DNA of 64,000 nt, taken from positions 27,054,166-27,118,165 of the forward strand of contig OZ022508.1 in the NCBI GenBank assembly GCA_963989385.1, given 5' to 3'. This document shows, piece by piece, positions 24,076-37,900 of the stretch (positions are counted from its first letter, which is position 1; each line of letters starts with the position of its first letter). The position numbers and the translations under genes are program-made. A model generated the notes under the pieces. The model was not told the DNA's origin, searched no databases, and was given only the letters and a program-made list of their open reading frames with translations. The stretch is from Ctena decussata (lineage: Eukaryota > Mollusca > Bivalvia > Lucinida > Lucinidae).

Positions 24076-25222
24076 AACAAGAGCTGTCGCCTGACAGCAT
24101 AGCTTGCCTGAATAGGTGCTTGCCCATCACATAGTTGCTATGGTGGTGTGGACTACTAAGCATAAAACTTCAGACAAGCATGTCCATAATGACAACACGT
24201 TTATAAACAAAAGCTGTCTCAGAAATAAGTCTTAAAATAAAATTAAAATAATAAAATCCACATGAAATGTCAAAGTCCATGAGCTTGAGGTCAAAGAACT
24301 AAGGGGTGGGGGTTGGGTTGGGGTGGGGGACTGCAGGGGCTAGGATGTATGAAAACCTTGAACCATTATCTAACATCAGTGCAACTGAGTCCATCGTGGC
24401 ACTGTGAAAATATGTCTTCATAAATATAAAATTTTACCAAATCTTTAAGACAAAATTCAAAGTTGATGAACTTGACTTCAAGGTCATCCAGTGGGGTAAG
24501 TATACAGTGTTTTGTAAAAACTCAAAACAGTGTCTAACATCTGTTCAAGTATAAATTAAATCTCTGCCAAGCATTATGAATCAGTACGCAATTAGAAAAC
24601 TTTAATAAAAAGCAAATTTCCTAAGTCCCTGACCTTGACATCAAGATCATTGAGCGGGGGTCGGGGAAGTACTATGTAAACTTTGGACTAATATCTAACT
24701 ACAGTGCAAATATAAGAATAATTCATCTGTGAATTCAGGAGATATGTGTCTTTAAAAAACTTTAACCAAAACGTCCAATCAATAAAAAGACAATTTTCTA
24801 AGTTCATGACCTTGAAATCAAGGTCACTGAGGGGTGTGTGGGTAGTACCTTGGAAAACTTTGGACCAAAAATATCTAACTACATTGCAAGTATCAAAGAA
24901 ATCCATCATGGGTTAGGGAGATATTGGGCTTTATAAAACTTTAACCAAAACATCCAGTCCAAAAAATTCCCAATTTTCAAAGTCCATGACCTTGACATAA
25001 AGGTCACGGAGTGGGGTGGGGCTGGTACCATGTTTAACTTTGGACCAATATCTAACTACAGAGTAAGTGTCAAAGGAATCCATCTATGGGTTAAGGAGAT
25101 ACAGGTCTTAAAAATACTGTAACCAAAACATCCAATCCGGACGCTGACGCGGACGTTGACGCGGACGCCGACGCAAAGGTGACAACAATAGCTCTTCCTG
25201 AACTTTCATTCAGGCGAGCTAA
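24076..25222 (-). mobile_element. Modular Helitron-like element, copy 1b (inverted copy of 703-1908)
   Basis: Reverse complement of the 703-1908 element end to end. It starts AACAAGAGCTGTCGCCTGAC and ends TCATTCAGGCGAGCTAA; modules with TTTGGACCAATATCTAACTA and CCATGACCTTGACA are recognisable in the same order. Flanks are GTCTC and AAACCC with no evident TSD, again compatible with insertion between two T residues. Confidence 0.7.
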
Positions 25223-25229
25223 AAACCCT

Positions 25230-25838
25230 TTTCTGATAGCCAGAGACATTGAATTGTTGCATGAAGTTTACCAAATATAGAATACAGACCCTTGAGCTAC
25301 AGTGTGTGTATTTAATGCGACCTCAAAATCACACGACAATCTCACAGTTAAATAAATGTTATGTCAACATTTTCAATTATTGCACTGCTTTTAAGATAAG
25401 ATTGGTACATTTCCGTTCAAATCTTAATTTGTGTTTTTAATTTTTTTGCTGAAAGTTGATTCCTGGCTTTTCTGGAACAAGTTTGAGCATTTCTAGTTAT
25501 TTAGGTGCACTTTTGCTTATCCAGATTTGAAAGGAAAGAATATTTAAATAGTTTCAAATTATGAAATATTGGAGTAAATAAGAAGTTTACAATCTATTTA
25601 CTGTCATTTTAGTGCTAAGGATAGATAACGTTGTTTGCCAATTACAAAAGGTTTTGAATGGCCCTCGTGAAAAAGTTAAATGCTCTTTCCGTCTTGACAG
25701 AATGAAGAGAAAACATGTCTAGATAATTTCCCTCTAGATAACGTAAATATTAAAGACAGGACTTCTCGGGGGAAGTGGGGGGGGGGTCTGGTCCCATCTC
25801 ACTGCATATTCCCCTGTACAGGTAACGGTGTGAAATTA
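25230..25838. other. No gene recognised
   Basis: AT-rich; a G10-11 run lies near 25778-25790. Nothing else visible. Confidence 0.5.
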
Positions 25839-26395
25839 AATAAAAAGATAGGCAATGATGAGGAATTGATACAATCAAATCCCACATCTCGCCCTCAAAA
25901 CCAATATGCAAAGAAGCACACACACGGAAAAATTGGCACAAGTACACGAAAGACACGCACGGTAAACCGAAAAAAGCAGCTCTTTCCCAAACAGGTGGTC
26001 ATTCAGCTACCCTAAAAAACAGCATCAACATCCATTTTATCTATTCTATTTTTAACTTTCAAAACAAAACAAAAGGCAGATTGGGTAGCAAAACAGATGA
26101 CAAAACCGCTAAAGAACAAAGACAAGCGGACATAGCACAAAGTAACATCAAGGAACCACAACAGAAGTAGCGCCTTGGAACGGTCAGCAAAAGACAACTG
26201 GGGGACTTAAAGATGTTTTACTGGTACCAAACTTCGCCGTCTGCTTCTGCAATGCTTCGAAACATTTAGTTAGCAGTTTGGTCCGCATGAAGGTTTCCTA
26301 ACCCATCAATGAAACATCATCGGAAACAAACAAATCACGTATAAGACCTATGATGAATCAGAGATGAGGACTCGACGGAAATAAGGTATTGAAAG
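25839..26395. repeat. Dispersed retroelement-like repeat R3, copy 1
   Basis: Two blocks recur elsewhere. 25865-25985 (ACAATCAAATCCCACATC, GAAGCACACACAC, ACGAAAGACACGCA) matches 54215-54330. 26165-26395 (CTTCTGCAATGCTTCGAAAC, TTAGTTAGCAGTTTGGTCCG, GGAAACAAACAAATC) matches 52295-52560. Probably 3-prime or untranslated parts of a degenerate retroelement. No conserved reading frame is seen. Confidence 0.5.
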
Positions 26396-26399
26396 TTTA

Positions 26400-28260
26400 T
26401 TCAACAAATCAAAGAACCACAATTACCAGTTATGATTAATCTATTGTCTGACTGGAGGTGATGATACTATGTGATGAAGAGACAGAATGACACTGTTGTT
26501 GATATTCCTACTTATATAGTACCACACCTGTCTTTAAAGAAACTAAGTTGAAATAAATAAAGCCATGTGAAAACCCTAAATTATCTATTGCCATTCGCAG
26601 TCTACATTTATCCACGCGCATCAGTTAAACCCCAAAATGCCACATATTAATTTATCCAAATATAATGATTCAATTCTAACTTATTATCAGTACTGTCTTA
26701 AGCTACATTAACGTCGTTACGGCCGAAGGATCATCGATATAACTTATACTCGTTAAAAATCATGGGACTATGATACTAACAATTCAAACCATGAACAACT
26801 GATACATTCAATAAAATATACGAGTCACAATTTTATAGTTCAATAGCTGGCGCCTTAATTCCAGGAACAATCCGAAAAAAGCAAAACTTGTAGCAACGGA
26901 TGGATATCAGACGTTCTTAAATTAGAACAGAATTCATTATCAAACATTCGCAGGAAACTGAATATGACACCACAGCCACAAGGAAATAATTAATTTGTCC
27001 ACCACTAAAAACGATTCCATCATAATTGCATGTATTTACATGTATAAGGGGCGAAGAGACTTATGTAAAGGAGAGACGACCCAGATATATGTCCTGCACC
27101 GACGGTGAATGTGAATATTATTTTCGGTGCTGAACACGTTAGTGATGGCTTTTGTTTATTGTTGTTGTTGCTGAGTTGTGATTTATCGTCTAAATCAACA
27201 GTATTTCAGTCTTGTCGAGACATTGCTTCCGAATTTGTAGGTAATTTGACCGACCTGAGATAAATGACACTCAGGTCCTTCTACAGCTACTAGAAGCACT
27301 GTCACAGAGGCACCAGGCAGCCCATTTATTGTGCGGGCCCGATAGGCGGGACCGTTAGGCTTTACAGCTTGTATGCCTAATATACCTTTAACCAATAAGT
27401 ATATTTTTATTAAACTCAAAGGGGTCTGTTTATTTATTTGCAATAGTAAAAGAGGTGTAAAGGTTTTGGGGTACGGGACCCAATTTTCTAGGTCACTGGA
27501 AACTTAAATTTTGCAACAGAAAATACAAAAAAAACTTTTTTGACAATCGTAGTTCCTACTTTGCTGTTTTCAAGAGTGTCATAGCCCTTTGTTTCATTTC
27601 AACAAATAGTGTTGAGTCCGGTTTTTGTTCGTAATAAGTTCTTGTTTATAGTCAAAATAATATTCGTTTTTAAATTACTTCACAGATATAGGTGTCTATT
27701 TTGTTCTTATTTGTTATTGTCTGTGTGATACCATGTTCTACTTAAAACTTCCTGTTTTATTGTCATTATTGGGAAAAAAATCGCAGAACTCGAGAAAAGT
27801 TTTTCGCTCGTCAAAAGTTAAGAGTCATTCCTTGTGATGTCAGTATAGACCTCTTCTGTGAGCTATTGCACTACCTCAAGGTAAATAGTTATACTTTAAG
27901 GGGAATCAGCTGTTGCATGTCCGTATTTTAATTGCCTTCTCTTTCTTGGTTTGCGCGATATATCTTAAATCAGTTAGTTTATCTTCAACAAACTTAAATT
28001 ACCACATCTGTGAGACAAGCTAAAGGCCTCATAATATTCTAATGGTCTTCATTGATTTTCAATATCAGAGACTTATTTTATTTTAAAATGTCCTGTTTCT
28101 TCTAATAAAATACACGTGAGTATACGCCAAAATTACAGATCATAGCACTGGAAAGAGCCATACAGCTGATAATGTATTGTGATCTTCTCCTTAATTGTTA
28201 GTAATGATAATGTGTTAGATTGAGAAAAAACTTGTGTGTAACGTACTGATCCGAAGGACC
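26400..28260. other. No gene recognised
   Basis: AT-rich. The 82-aa minus ORF at 27195-27443 has no feature I recognise. Confidence 0.5.
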
Positions 28261-28264
28261 ATAG

Positions 28265-28460
28265 TGAGCTATTCTCAGTACATTCGGCAAGCGTCTTCAG
28301 TCTACAATTGAAAACAACTGATTCAAAGTACTTCTCTCAAAACGCGATATCTAAAGGATTTACATAAAGTAAAGCTTGTGTCGACAGTTAAAACGTTTTA
28401 TGGGAGATACCATGACCTTGTTGGTCCCTACAATGTGGTCGTTTCTTAGCTCATTCCGAT
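28265..28460 (+). pseudogene. LINE reverse-transcriptase C-terminal fragment (family L2), copy 1
   Basis: Frames give S-Y-S-Q-Y-I-R-Q-A-S-S-V-Y-N followed by K-V-K-L-V-S-T-V-K-T-F-Y-G-R-Y-H-D-L-V, with stops between. From memory this matches the VYISQLIRYARACS ... KFYGRYHDL tail of LINE reverse transcriptases. The sequence continues (to about 28700) with similarity to 54420-54600, including GCGAGCACATGATCAC. Heavily degraded. Confidence 0.6.
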
Positions 28461-29534
28461 TTGATGGCCTCAGCCGAAGTTTAGATTGGCTTTTGAATAC
28501 CGGACTTTATTTTCACTGACTTTTTCTATTGATACATATATATGGCGGGTGTATTATAATAGGCAGAGGATTCTTAATTTTCGCGAGCACATGATCACAC
28601 CTCTATTTTTGGGTCCATGTCTGTGTATTTACAATATTCCAAAATTGTCAATGTTTAAATGGCTTGCGAGTTCGGACTTACGATTTTGGTACTTTGACTA
28701 CTTTCACCTCTAACATCATGTGACGCATAACCAGGCCATATAATTACGAAATGCAACCAGACCTGGAATTCAAGATGGTCACCGTTACTAAAAACTCAAG
28801 CGACACAACTCGGTACGTTTTGTTGAAATTATATCTGAAACAACAATGTAACCTGTTTTCAAATGTAAAATAGAAAAAAAAGTCTCTATCTGAAGTAGGT
28901 CACCGTGAACTACTTTCTGTTTAAAATCAGATACGATGAATGCATAACGGATAATGATCAAATCTAGTAAGAATGAGCTTTGGGTAGAGATTTTTTACCA
29001 ATTTATGCTGATGTACCAGGCTACCAGCCAAGATCAAAAATAAAAATGACAACATCTCAATTTCACATGAATGAATTTGGGATCAGAGTGATAATTGCCT
29101 GAAGCGTTTTAAAAATATTTAACCTGACTATTCGAGATTACCGTCTTACACCGTTCTGAAAGAGCGAAAAACATGAAGTGACGATATCTCAAAAGTGACA
29201 GTGGAATTAAAACAAAACGGTGTCAGACTGATTCTAGCTTTTAGTTATTTTAGAATATTTACATTCTTTGTGTATTTACTGAAAAGCCCATAGTAAACCA
29301 TTGGAACGTAATGTAGTTTACATTCCAATAATTACACTGAGACACGCGACGTCAATGACGTCAAAATAAACAATGACTCTCTACAACCTGATTGGACGTC
29401 AGCAACGCCATGACGTCAGGCATGCTGTTCTGCTGTTAGAAGAAATGCTGCGTGTACATGTTTTACTGCTTCAATTTTAACGCTTATGTAAAATTTTTCA
29501 TGAAACATTTGATTGAAATGAATGTAAATATAAG

Positions 29535-29692
29535 CAATGAACTTAATTTTTCTGAGATTTATAGAAGTGTAAACTACATTGGGTCACTAGCAAAGTTTAC
29601 ATGAACCCCTTCGGGGTTCATTCACTTTGCACGTGACCCAATGTAGTTTACACTTCGATAAACCTCAGAAAAATAAATTTCATTCCTTAAAT
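29535..29692. mobile_element. Foldback element M2, copy 2
   Basis: About 70-bp near-perfect arms (AAGTGTAAACTACATTGGGT and its complement) around GAACCCCTTCGGGGTTC. The outer ends TTTTTCTGAGATTTATAG and GATAAACCTCAGAAAAATAA match the 12.4-kb copy. It would form a very stable hairpin. Confidence 0.8.
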
Positions 29693-29914
29693 AATATGAA
29701 GTATACCAATCAAGACGTCAATTGTTTCTTTAAACAACATCGACCCTCAAAAGTCCGTTAAAGCAAAAATAATGCAAGGTCACCGATTTCAGGTACCTGG
29801 ATGTTCGGGTAAGACATGTTGTCAGGGAAATCAAATTTAAAACGGCGCATGAACAGTATACGTACGTCTGCTCTGAATTTGAGATGTAAAGATTCTCTAA
29901 AACGATGAATTATA

Positions 29915-30083
29915 TATTGAAATTAAAAGCTTAAAGAGTTCCAACAATAGCAGAGACCACATTCAGAAGAAGGAACATGGGCCAGACTACGTAATTTCGG
30001 CTAATAAAGCATCATCAGTGACCCTGAAGATATCTTGTGACGAATCCAGAGAAAAGCATACTGAAAGTTCTTAATTTTAATTG
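29915..30083 (+). pseudogene. Unrecognised coding tail U1, copy 1
   Basis: The frame reads R-D-H-I-Q-K-K-E-H-G-P-D-Y-V-I-S-A-N-K-A-S-S-V-T-L-K-I-S and then a TAA. A second copy at 45047-45214 preserves the same residues and frame, also ending at a TAA, so protein-level conservation is visible. A third, shorter copy is at 45449-45537. I do not recognise the protein. It lies about 1.0-1.5 kb downstream of an L2 reverse-transcriptase fragment at both loci, so it may be part of a retroelement or a recurrent captured exon. Confidence 0.4.
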
Positions 30084-30249
30084 TGCAGTCGATTTAAAGG
30101 CCCCATTGCTCTATCAGCATGAAATATTTTATCGTGAAGTATCGCTGCAAGCTTCTCCCTACAGTTTCTTCATTGTGTATGATCGTGATTGGCCGGCTTT
30201 GAAAAATTAATGCGTCCTTGGGTTTCTCATAAAAACGATTTGAAAAAAT

Positions 30250-30285
30250 ATCTAGGTCATTTTAGTTGGCAACTAAAATGACCTA
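30250..30285. repeat. Perfect short hairpin
   Basis: TAGGTCATTTTAGTT and its exact complement AACTAAAATGACCTA are separated by GGC. A 15-bp perfect stem of unknown role; probably a small foldback remnant. Confidence 0.7.
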
Positions 30286-31056
30286 CTTTTGATTTCACAA
30301 GTTTCCTTACATGGTAAAAATACAAGGTACAAGAGGTTACAATACAAGGTACAAGGGGTAATAATACAATATACAGTATTTTGATAATTGATAAAAATAC
30401 AATGTAAGGCAAGGGTCTCACTCCTTGTCTCGCTGTTGTGTGAGTTAATTGCCCAACGGGGAGCCAGAAACGAAAACCGTATTTTCCCGGAGAGACTTGT
30501 AATTTTTGTTCAAAAATACCTTATTCCTTCTTTTGCCAGTTATATCACACAAAAAGCACAGCAACCGACATTTTATCATCAATTCTGAAGACTGTACCAA
30601 TTTTTTAAGGATCTGTGCTTCGACGATTTTTACCAAAGATAGGACTATGGAGACTTTAAAGTATACTATGTTATCGAAAGAACAAACAAATATATCCTAG
30701 GAGTTTTTGTGTTCCGGAATTTCATACGTCTACGATAGTTTCAATCACCCCATTACAATATCATATGAAACAAAAACATAGAGAAAATAAAGAAATACTT
30801 TATAATGGCAACAATTCTGTTTCTGAGTTAGCCAGGCGGGCACTTTAAACAAAGAATCTCACAATTTTATATTCTAGAAAAATTATCTAATTACTAAACG
30901 GTGAATGAAATCAATATCGAAATAAAATACATAGAAGGAAAGGCAGCAAGGCTTAGAGAATGATTCCCTGTCTGTGATGTTATGAAAGGATTTCGGTTTA
31001 TAGCTAAAAGTCGTTCCAACGGAGTACGGATTAAACAACTGTACAGAACATTCACT

Positions 31057-31931
31057 CTATGGACAAGGTCCAACTCTAGTATGTCCACTGTACCTCTGCT
31101 TCAATTTATCTATCAAAAACATAAAACCAATAAAGCACCCCACACCTGATAAACCCACTCCTATTGAGATTAATATAGAAACAACTGAAGTAGCAATTCC
31201 TGTTTCCTGATTTTCTGCACGCTTCTTCTGATAATATTCCCAAGCCATATCAACAGGCTTTGCACGAATAACACCACTGTACACAATATCCTCATCCACT
31301 AATCCATCTCCATCATCATCTTTGTTGTTCAATTCCTCCTCGTCTATAGAATTATCACAATCGTTATCAATTCCATCACCATTACCACCATAAGGAACTG
31401 CCGTGGTGATGCATGCATCATAGATGGCCGTAATACGCATACCCAGAGGATATACTCGCACATTTGAAGCGTTTCTAAGAAAGACCATAGCGAACAAAGG
31501 CGTGATATTTGCGTCACTTACACGGACGGAATATGGATAATTTAAATCAATATTCTGACATAGAAAATGGCTCCACACGTATATCATTGGACGTGTGAAA
31601 GGTTTAAGTTCACTTGATTCGTTGAAAGACACTTGTGAGAAACTTTCTGAGGACACAATGAAATTAACAGACAGAGAAGGCGACCCAAAAGATATAAAAG
31701 ATGACCTTACATGATATAATAGCACCGGTGATAATGTTAACATCGAATAATGAATATCATTTAAGCCACTGAATAACTCGATCAGGACCAAACACATAAT
31801 TGATTTGTCTGCCTCAATCGCAATAAAATCGCTGACGAAAATATGCATAGATAGTTTAAGTTGTTCTGATATTGAGGCACTTATTGTCCGATCCTTGAGA
31901 ATGAGCGAAACGACTGTTTGTTTCTGTTTAG
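31057..31931 (-). CDS. IgGFc-like gene, exon 5 (rest of ectodomain, Asp-rich motifs, TM, tail, stop)
   Basis: Acceptor CTTTCTGTTTCAG|CT after a strong pyrimidine tract; stop TAG at 31057-31059. Encodes A-K-Q-K-Q-T-V-V onward. Then come Y-G-G-N-G-D-G-I-D-N-D-C-D and D-D-D-G-D-G-L-V-D-E-D, resembling EF-hand-like or MopE-type metal-binding loops, a membrane-proximal stretch, the hydrophobic helix S-V-V-S-I-L-I-S-I-G-V-G, and a basic stop-transfer (D-K-L-K-Q-R). I did not find a clear AATAAA below the stop. Confidence 0.9.
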
Positions 31932-34900
31932 CTGAAACAGAAAGAAAAGTTTTATTTTAGAGTAGAAACACTATGGTGCGTCAATACGTACCATCCTTTT
32001 ATTTTTCTTAATTCGTTTAGGTTTTGGCAGACCCAACAGAAATGCGCAAGTTACCACTGTCAAAACTGTCAGAGACTCATGGTAGTCCATAGCGTTTGCA
32101 TCAGACGGCGGGTTCAATATCGAAAAGTTAGTTTAAAATGCATTTTGTATGTCTAGAAATCAAGTCAGTCGTGATTTCCTGTTGTGTCTAGAGCTTGTAA
32201 AACTCACAAAGCCAGTTGTAGCAGATGACTTAAATTAGTATTTGACATGCCTTATACCGAATATGGAGATGAGCAGGAAAATTAAGGTATCTTTGTACCT
32301 AAAGGCTTTTTGTTTAACATGATCCATCATATAGATAACGCATCCTGCGTTTGTACTCAGGAATGATAAATCGATAGCTAAATGGGTGTTTGATGCTAAA
32401 CATGTACTGGCAGTCTCCCTTAATTACTTCCGCGTTTAAAAGCAACTGATTTATTGACAATCTTCTAACGACTAAGATGGGTGGCAAGTCGTCATTTTGA
32501 TGATATTAATTGATACTGTTCCGAGAAAATGAACGTTTTGGCGTGTAAGGACAGCAAGGATTCTAATTAATATTCATCGTCCTTGTGTCCATTGCAACAG
32601 AATTCAAGTATTATCTCTAACAGAAAATGATGACCAACTCATTTCTATATTAATTTGTTTTGTGTTTACTCAGATACTCACCAATTATTTTGAGCGTTAT
32701 ATTATCTGACATCCATTTATGCTGGCTAAAGAGGAATCTTTTCCCCCAGGTTGTATCAGGTAAAAGCTGCTGAATTAAACACATTTTGGAATTTGAGCTG
32801 TTTCGCGAACCTACATTTACTGACACGGGAAGTGATGAGGTGATTTTGATTCCTGTCAAGTCACACAAACATGATACGTGAAGCGTTTCATCTTCCTCTA
32901 AATACACATTTAATTTAGCACCAGGAATGTAGTAGGTCTCGTTGATTTCTACTGATGACTTTAGATAACTTGGAAGTTCAATAGCTAGTATTGTGTAATT
33001 TCCTGTCACAGTAAAGAAGGTGGTATCAAAAGCAGAGGTCACCATAGTCACCACCGTGTACTGCGTAGATAATGTGTCTTCCGGATAAACAATATATGAT
33101 GACTCCGTATGATCAATATATAAGGTTATATCATTTGTAGCAATCAACCGGAACGCTGCAATGAATATACATGTATGGAATTAGCTGTAGAAGTCATACA
33201 AAATGCTATAAATAAGGCATTTATACTTGATAAAAGCTTTACCAGTGTACATGATATTTGTATCGTTACTGATTGGTATATATAAATGTAATATTCTATG
33301 GTAAAGCCAAATGTATTTTAATTTCAACAGAATTCAGATGAAAAAGCCTATGCCAAAGTAATAACTTATGCTCTGGTAACACTCTACCGCGTTGAATAAA
33401 TTATCAATTTTGCAGTATTTTCATGAAAACGTTTTTAACAAAGGTAAATGAGTACATCTTTAAAGAAATTAACTCTGCCACTTTTTTCCTCCCTTTACAA
33501 CTGATGTTCGGTGTACGATTTTCATATCAGCATACGTTATACACCGGGTATAGCCACACAATCGTGGAGTGATGATGTGTCGCATCGGGAGTATGTGTTT
33601 TTAGGATATTGCGAAGGTTTGGTCATAAATTGATGTTTTTTATCCCTTTTAACCTAGATATTTGCTTTTCATGAAAAGTGCACGGAACACATCAGTTTCT
33701 TAGCGATTGAAACACCGTTTCGGAAGCAAAAACACTGCCGTAATAAAAAAACTCACGCGTGCACCATTCACTAGGTCGATGTAAGTGTACTGTAAATCAA
33801 GAAAATTCGTGTTTGTTTGTCAGTGTTTGTTCTTGTTTTACGTTGTTTTATTTGATCAAGGTATCCGTAGCCACCTATTAGCTATTAAGCATAGCCTAAT
33901 ATTAAATAAAACACACCACGCCTCTGCTTTTTGCTAAAAATTAAACTTTTTGCTATGTGCAGTATGTGGAAATCGTATTTGTACCGTATGTGGAAGATGT
34001 ATGTTTTGATAATGACAGATAACAAACGATATTAGCAGGCCCACATGTGATCTTAAGTTTATGTTTTGGCATTTTACATGATCTCTTGAGCTAGTTTGAA
34101 ATATATTCTGGCGGTGTCGCACAAACAAGGTGGTTTAATACATCTGCGAAATGTTAAAGCAGACTGTGAATCCATGCAGTCTATCAACGGCCTTTATGTT
34201 GCGCATGTAGATTTCTCTGGGTCCATCATATTTTGGCTAATATCAGTGGCTGGGAGCGGACTGCGCTTATTCGTAAACTGGTCTGAGAAGCTGCTGTTCG
34301 CAGTAGTCATAAAGATCCTTTCTGCATGTTGTGGCTAATTTTATTCTTATTCTTTTTACTGTACCGCATTTTATACCCATATCAGATAAAACTGAGGGCA
34401 TACAATCCTTAGATTTGCTCATATGTGTGTCTGTCTATACGTCCATAACGGTTTCTGCCTGCAATAAGGATTTATAATAAGTTTCTCTATCCTGTTGTCG
34501 GCCATTCGCATTTATTCAGTTGATATATTCCTGTTCCTAGGCATGTATGTTTGCCTCCACAAACTTTGTAAATGTGCTACTGTTCTCAAATAATGGTTCT
34601 GTTTCACAATCTGTTACAATAATAAAAGGACCTGGTATGATAAAGGCCGTTTTTGGCTCCCATTCAAATTCTCTTAAAATTGCCTGGTTTCTGTTGCTTA
34701 TCATTCGTGTGTATGGGAACAAACAGAAAATGATATTATTCTCAGAATAACATGATCTCTGATATGCCTATATTGATTAAATGATATGATGGAAAACAGC
34801 AAGAAAATTTGAGTTTAATACACTTTCCTTTAAAGAAATAAGTCATTTACAATAGCTTTTGAAAGCTCTGGATAATAGGCTTTTGATGAAATGCTTAAAC

Positions 34901-37900
34901 GTTAGATAACACAGCTAATTAATTACCTGTGCACTGCACAAGGCCTCTCCAGGTACCCTACCCACTCAAGTTTGCAAGTCGAGAGACGCTAACCAAAAAT
35001 ACAAACAGATCAAAATGAAATGAGTACCAAATTATTTCTTGTGTTCTAACTAAGAAAATTAATACACACAACTTATGTTTATTTGTCTATGAGCGGAGAT
35101 ATGGACGTTTTTATGTTGAGACAATAGGGACAATGTTCTAAACGCTGCCAGTTTTGTAATAAAAAGTTAAAACTAAACATAGAAGCCGGTCACAAACACA
35201 TTTAATATGTTCATGGCATGTAAATATATAAGAATTTTGTCTGCTAGCAAATTCGTCATTTTTGTCAGAATTCGCTGGGGGCATGGGCATGTTCAAGATA
35301 AAAAAAAAACACAATTATTTCATGCAACACCGGGTTAATTTCGTGTTTGCTGATACATTCAAGGTTTGAACTTTCCTATGAATACATTTTTATCATCTAA
35401 ATAGGACTTTTGAAAACTGAGTTTTCTGGGGGCCAAATATGGGCCTTATCATACCAGGTCCTTTATGTAAGATTGTTGGAGTGTTGGTTAGTCGTCAAGA
35501 TGTGGATAAGAAAATGAACTGCACATGAAGCCCTAAGCGGAGCTAATTAGACACTTGTAAAAAAAGAATATGCTTTTTTGTTCGTTTCATTTGTTTTCTT
35601 TGTTTTCATTTTTTTATAAATCATTCTTACAAATGATGGAAGTTACTTATTAAATTTTATCCAAAGGCATATGACTTCCGCTCTATAAACTAGGTCACAG
35701 TACCAATGCTCATGTTTGGAATTACATGTACCTCATAAGAACAGGAGATTAGAAATTCTGTGTATGCATGTCAAATAACCGCAAGTTTATACAAGAATTT
35801 CACATGGCCATAGACTGCTTATTCTATTTCGCACTCAAATATTTCTGATTATTTTATGTAAACGTTGCCTGTGAACGTGTGTAACCTAATGCTAAAAACA
35901 CCATGTTATCGAAAGCCACGTTTGAACATTGCAGCTGTGCAGCGAGTATTCCTGCAAGGTATAACAATAGTTGTCAGAAGACAACGAAGCGCGCCTAATG
36001 GGTGCCTGACTCTCATGGTTACAAAGTATCCTGACTCAAAACATTGTTGGGTGAATATGGTAGCTAGTGCACAAATGAAGTTTGCATCAGAAGCTAGACT
36101 AAGTCAGTAAAACTGTTGTTTCCTATGGCATACAGGGCCGACTTGTATGCCACTATCTGGACACTTTGCGGACATTGAGGGTCGGGTCCTCGTGCACCAG
36201 ACGGAGAGATACCAACTCAGTCTAACTTATAATGCCTCATGTTGACTAAGGGTGGCTCCTAGTATGGGTTTTCACACCACCTTTACCCAGTACTAAGTCG
36301 GTCTGATGACACTTCCTTACCCTTTGCAGACTTCTCATGTTTCCTTTGGCCCCACCCCATAACCCCATAACCTCACCCCTAGCCTGAACCAGTTGTCAAA
36401 GCCCGGTCTCCGTATAAACTATTTCATCTGTGATCATTCTCTCCAGGGCAAGTAATGGTACCAGACTGAGGATTTTATTCCCATTTTGCAAGTGTTTAAT
36501 ATGACATGTTATACATTCTGACCCCTGACCCCACCCAGGGGAACTCTACCATGAAGTCAAAGATGTTAGTCTGATTAAGTATCACACTACATCTAAACTT
36601 TGTAGCATATAAGGTATTGAAGTCATGGGCTCGAAGAGAAATGTATATTGATATTGCATATTTATTAAATAGTGTTAAAGGTAAAAGGCAAATCACTCAA
36701 TCATAAATAAAGGCCAAGGACACAAGAGTCTGCATGGATGCTTTGCTGCTGCTGCAACCCAATGCTCCAGGGAAGGTGCTGACCAAATACAAAGCAGGCA
36801 CCTCGAATGTGTTTGGAGGTAATGGAGGTACAAGCCTTAAACATTAATTGAACACTTTAACATCAAGATCATCCTAGATATTGAACTCTTGCCCAACCCT
36901 GGATAAGGATTCTTACTCATACTTGTGGATATGATGGTGGGTGGATTAAAGGAGTGTGTGTGGGGGGGGGGGGGGTGGAGGGGAGGGTCATAGTGATCTA
37001 TAAATAGTATGAGGTCATTTGCAATGTCAGATTGATCCACTATGCCAGGTATAGTGTTAATATATCAAATATTGTTAATAAGAGATATGAGGCAAAATCA
37101 GAAGACCGTGAATGAAGGTCAAGGGCACAGGAGTTAGCATGGATGCTTTGCAGCAGCTGTATTTGTAGGGATATGTTTTTTGTCCAAGTATCAACTCTCT
37201 TTTCTCAAAATTATTATGAAAATTGAAAATATTGCCTTCAAAACAGTGCCAAACAGCAAAGGCCATCAACCGTAACATATAGGTCAAGGACACACAATTT
37301 TGTGATGCTGCTGCAGTCATATGGATGTAAATATGTACCAAGTCTGATGACTGTAGCTACTGTAGTTTGTAAGATACAGAGTTCAACATCGAGTTAAACG
37401 CAAAAGTTAACATTGGTTAACCTTATCACGGACGCCGACGAGGACGCCGACGCGAACGTGGACGCTAACGCTACGGATATTCGGACTACGACGCCGGGGG
37501 TATTTTATAAGGTCTCCTTTGCATTTGCAAAGGCGCGCTAAAAATGAAATTCATACGCTGACATTTTGAATTTCCCCGAGAAGAAATGTTTTGATCTAGA
37601 ACAACACATGACGTTATCACTCTGCGCTTAACGGAATATACGTTACCATTTACATCATTAATTTACTTAATAAGCACGCACATGGTTGATTTAACGTCAA
37701 AAACCACAGTTCTTGACGTCATTGTGACTTATTTCGTTATTGTACGTTCAAATGAATTTGTAGATAAGAGAGAACATTATTAACTATTCGGCGCTTTGAA
37801 AACCTACATATTCATCAATTTAGCTTTACGTCAAATTAATATTTTAGTATCGAGAGGAATTTTTAGCGAGAGTTTCCTCTAAATCAATTGTTTATCCCCA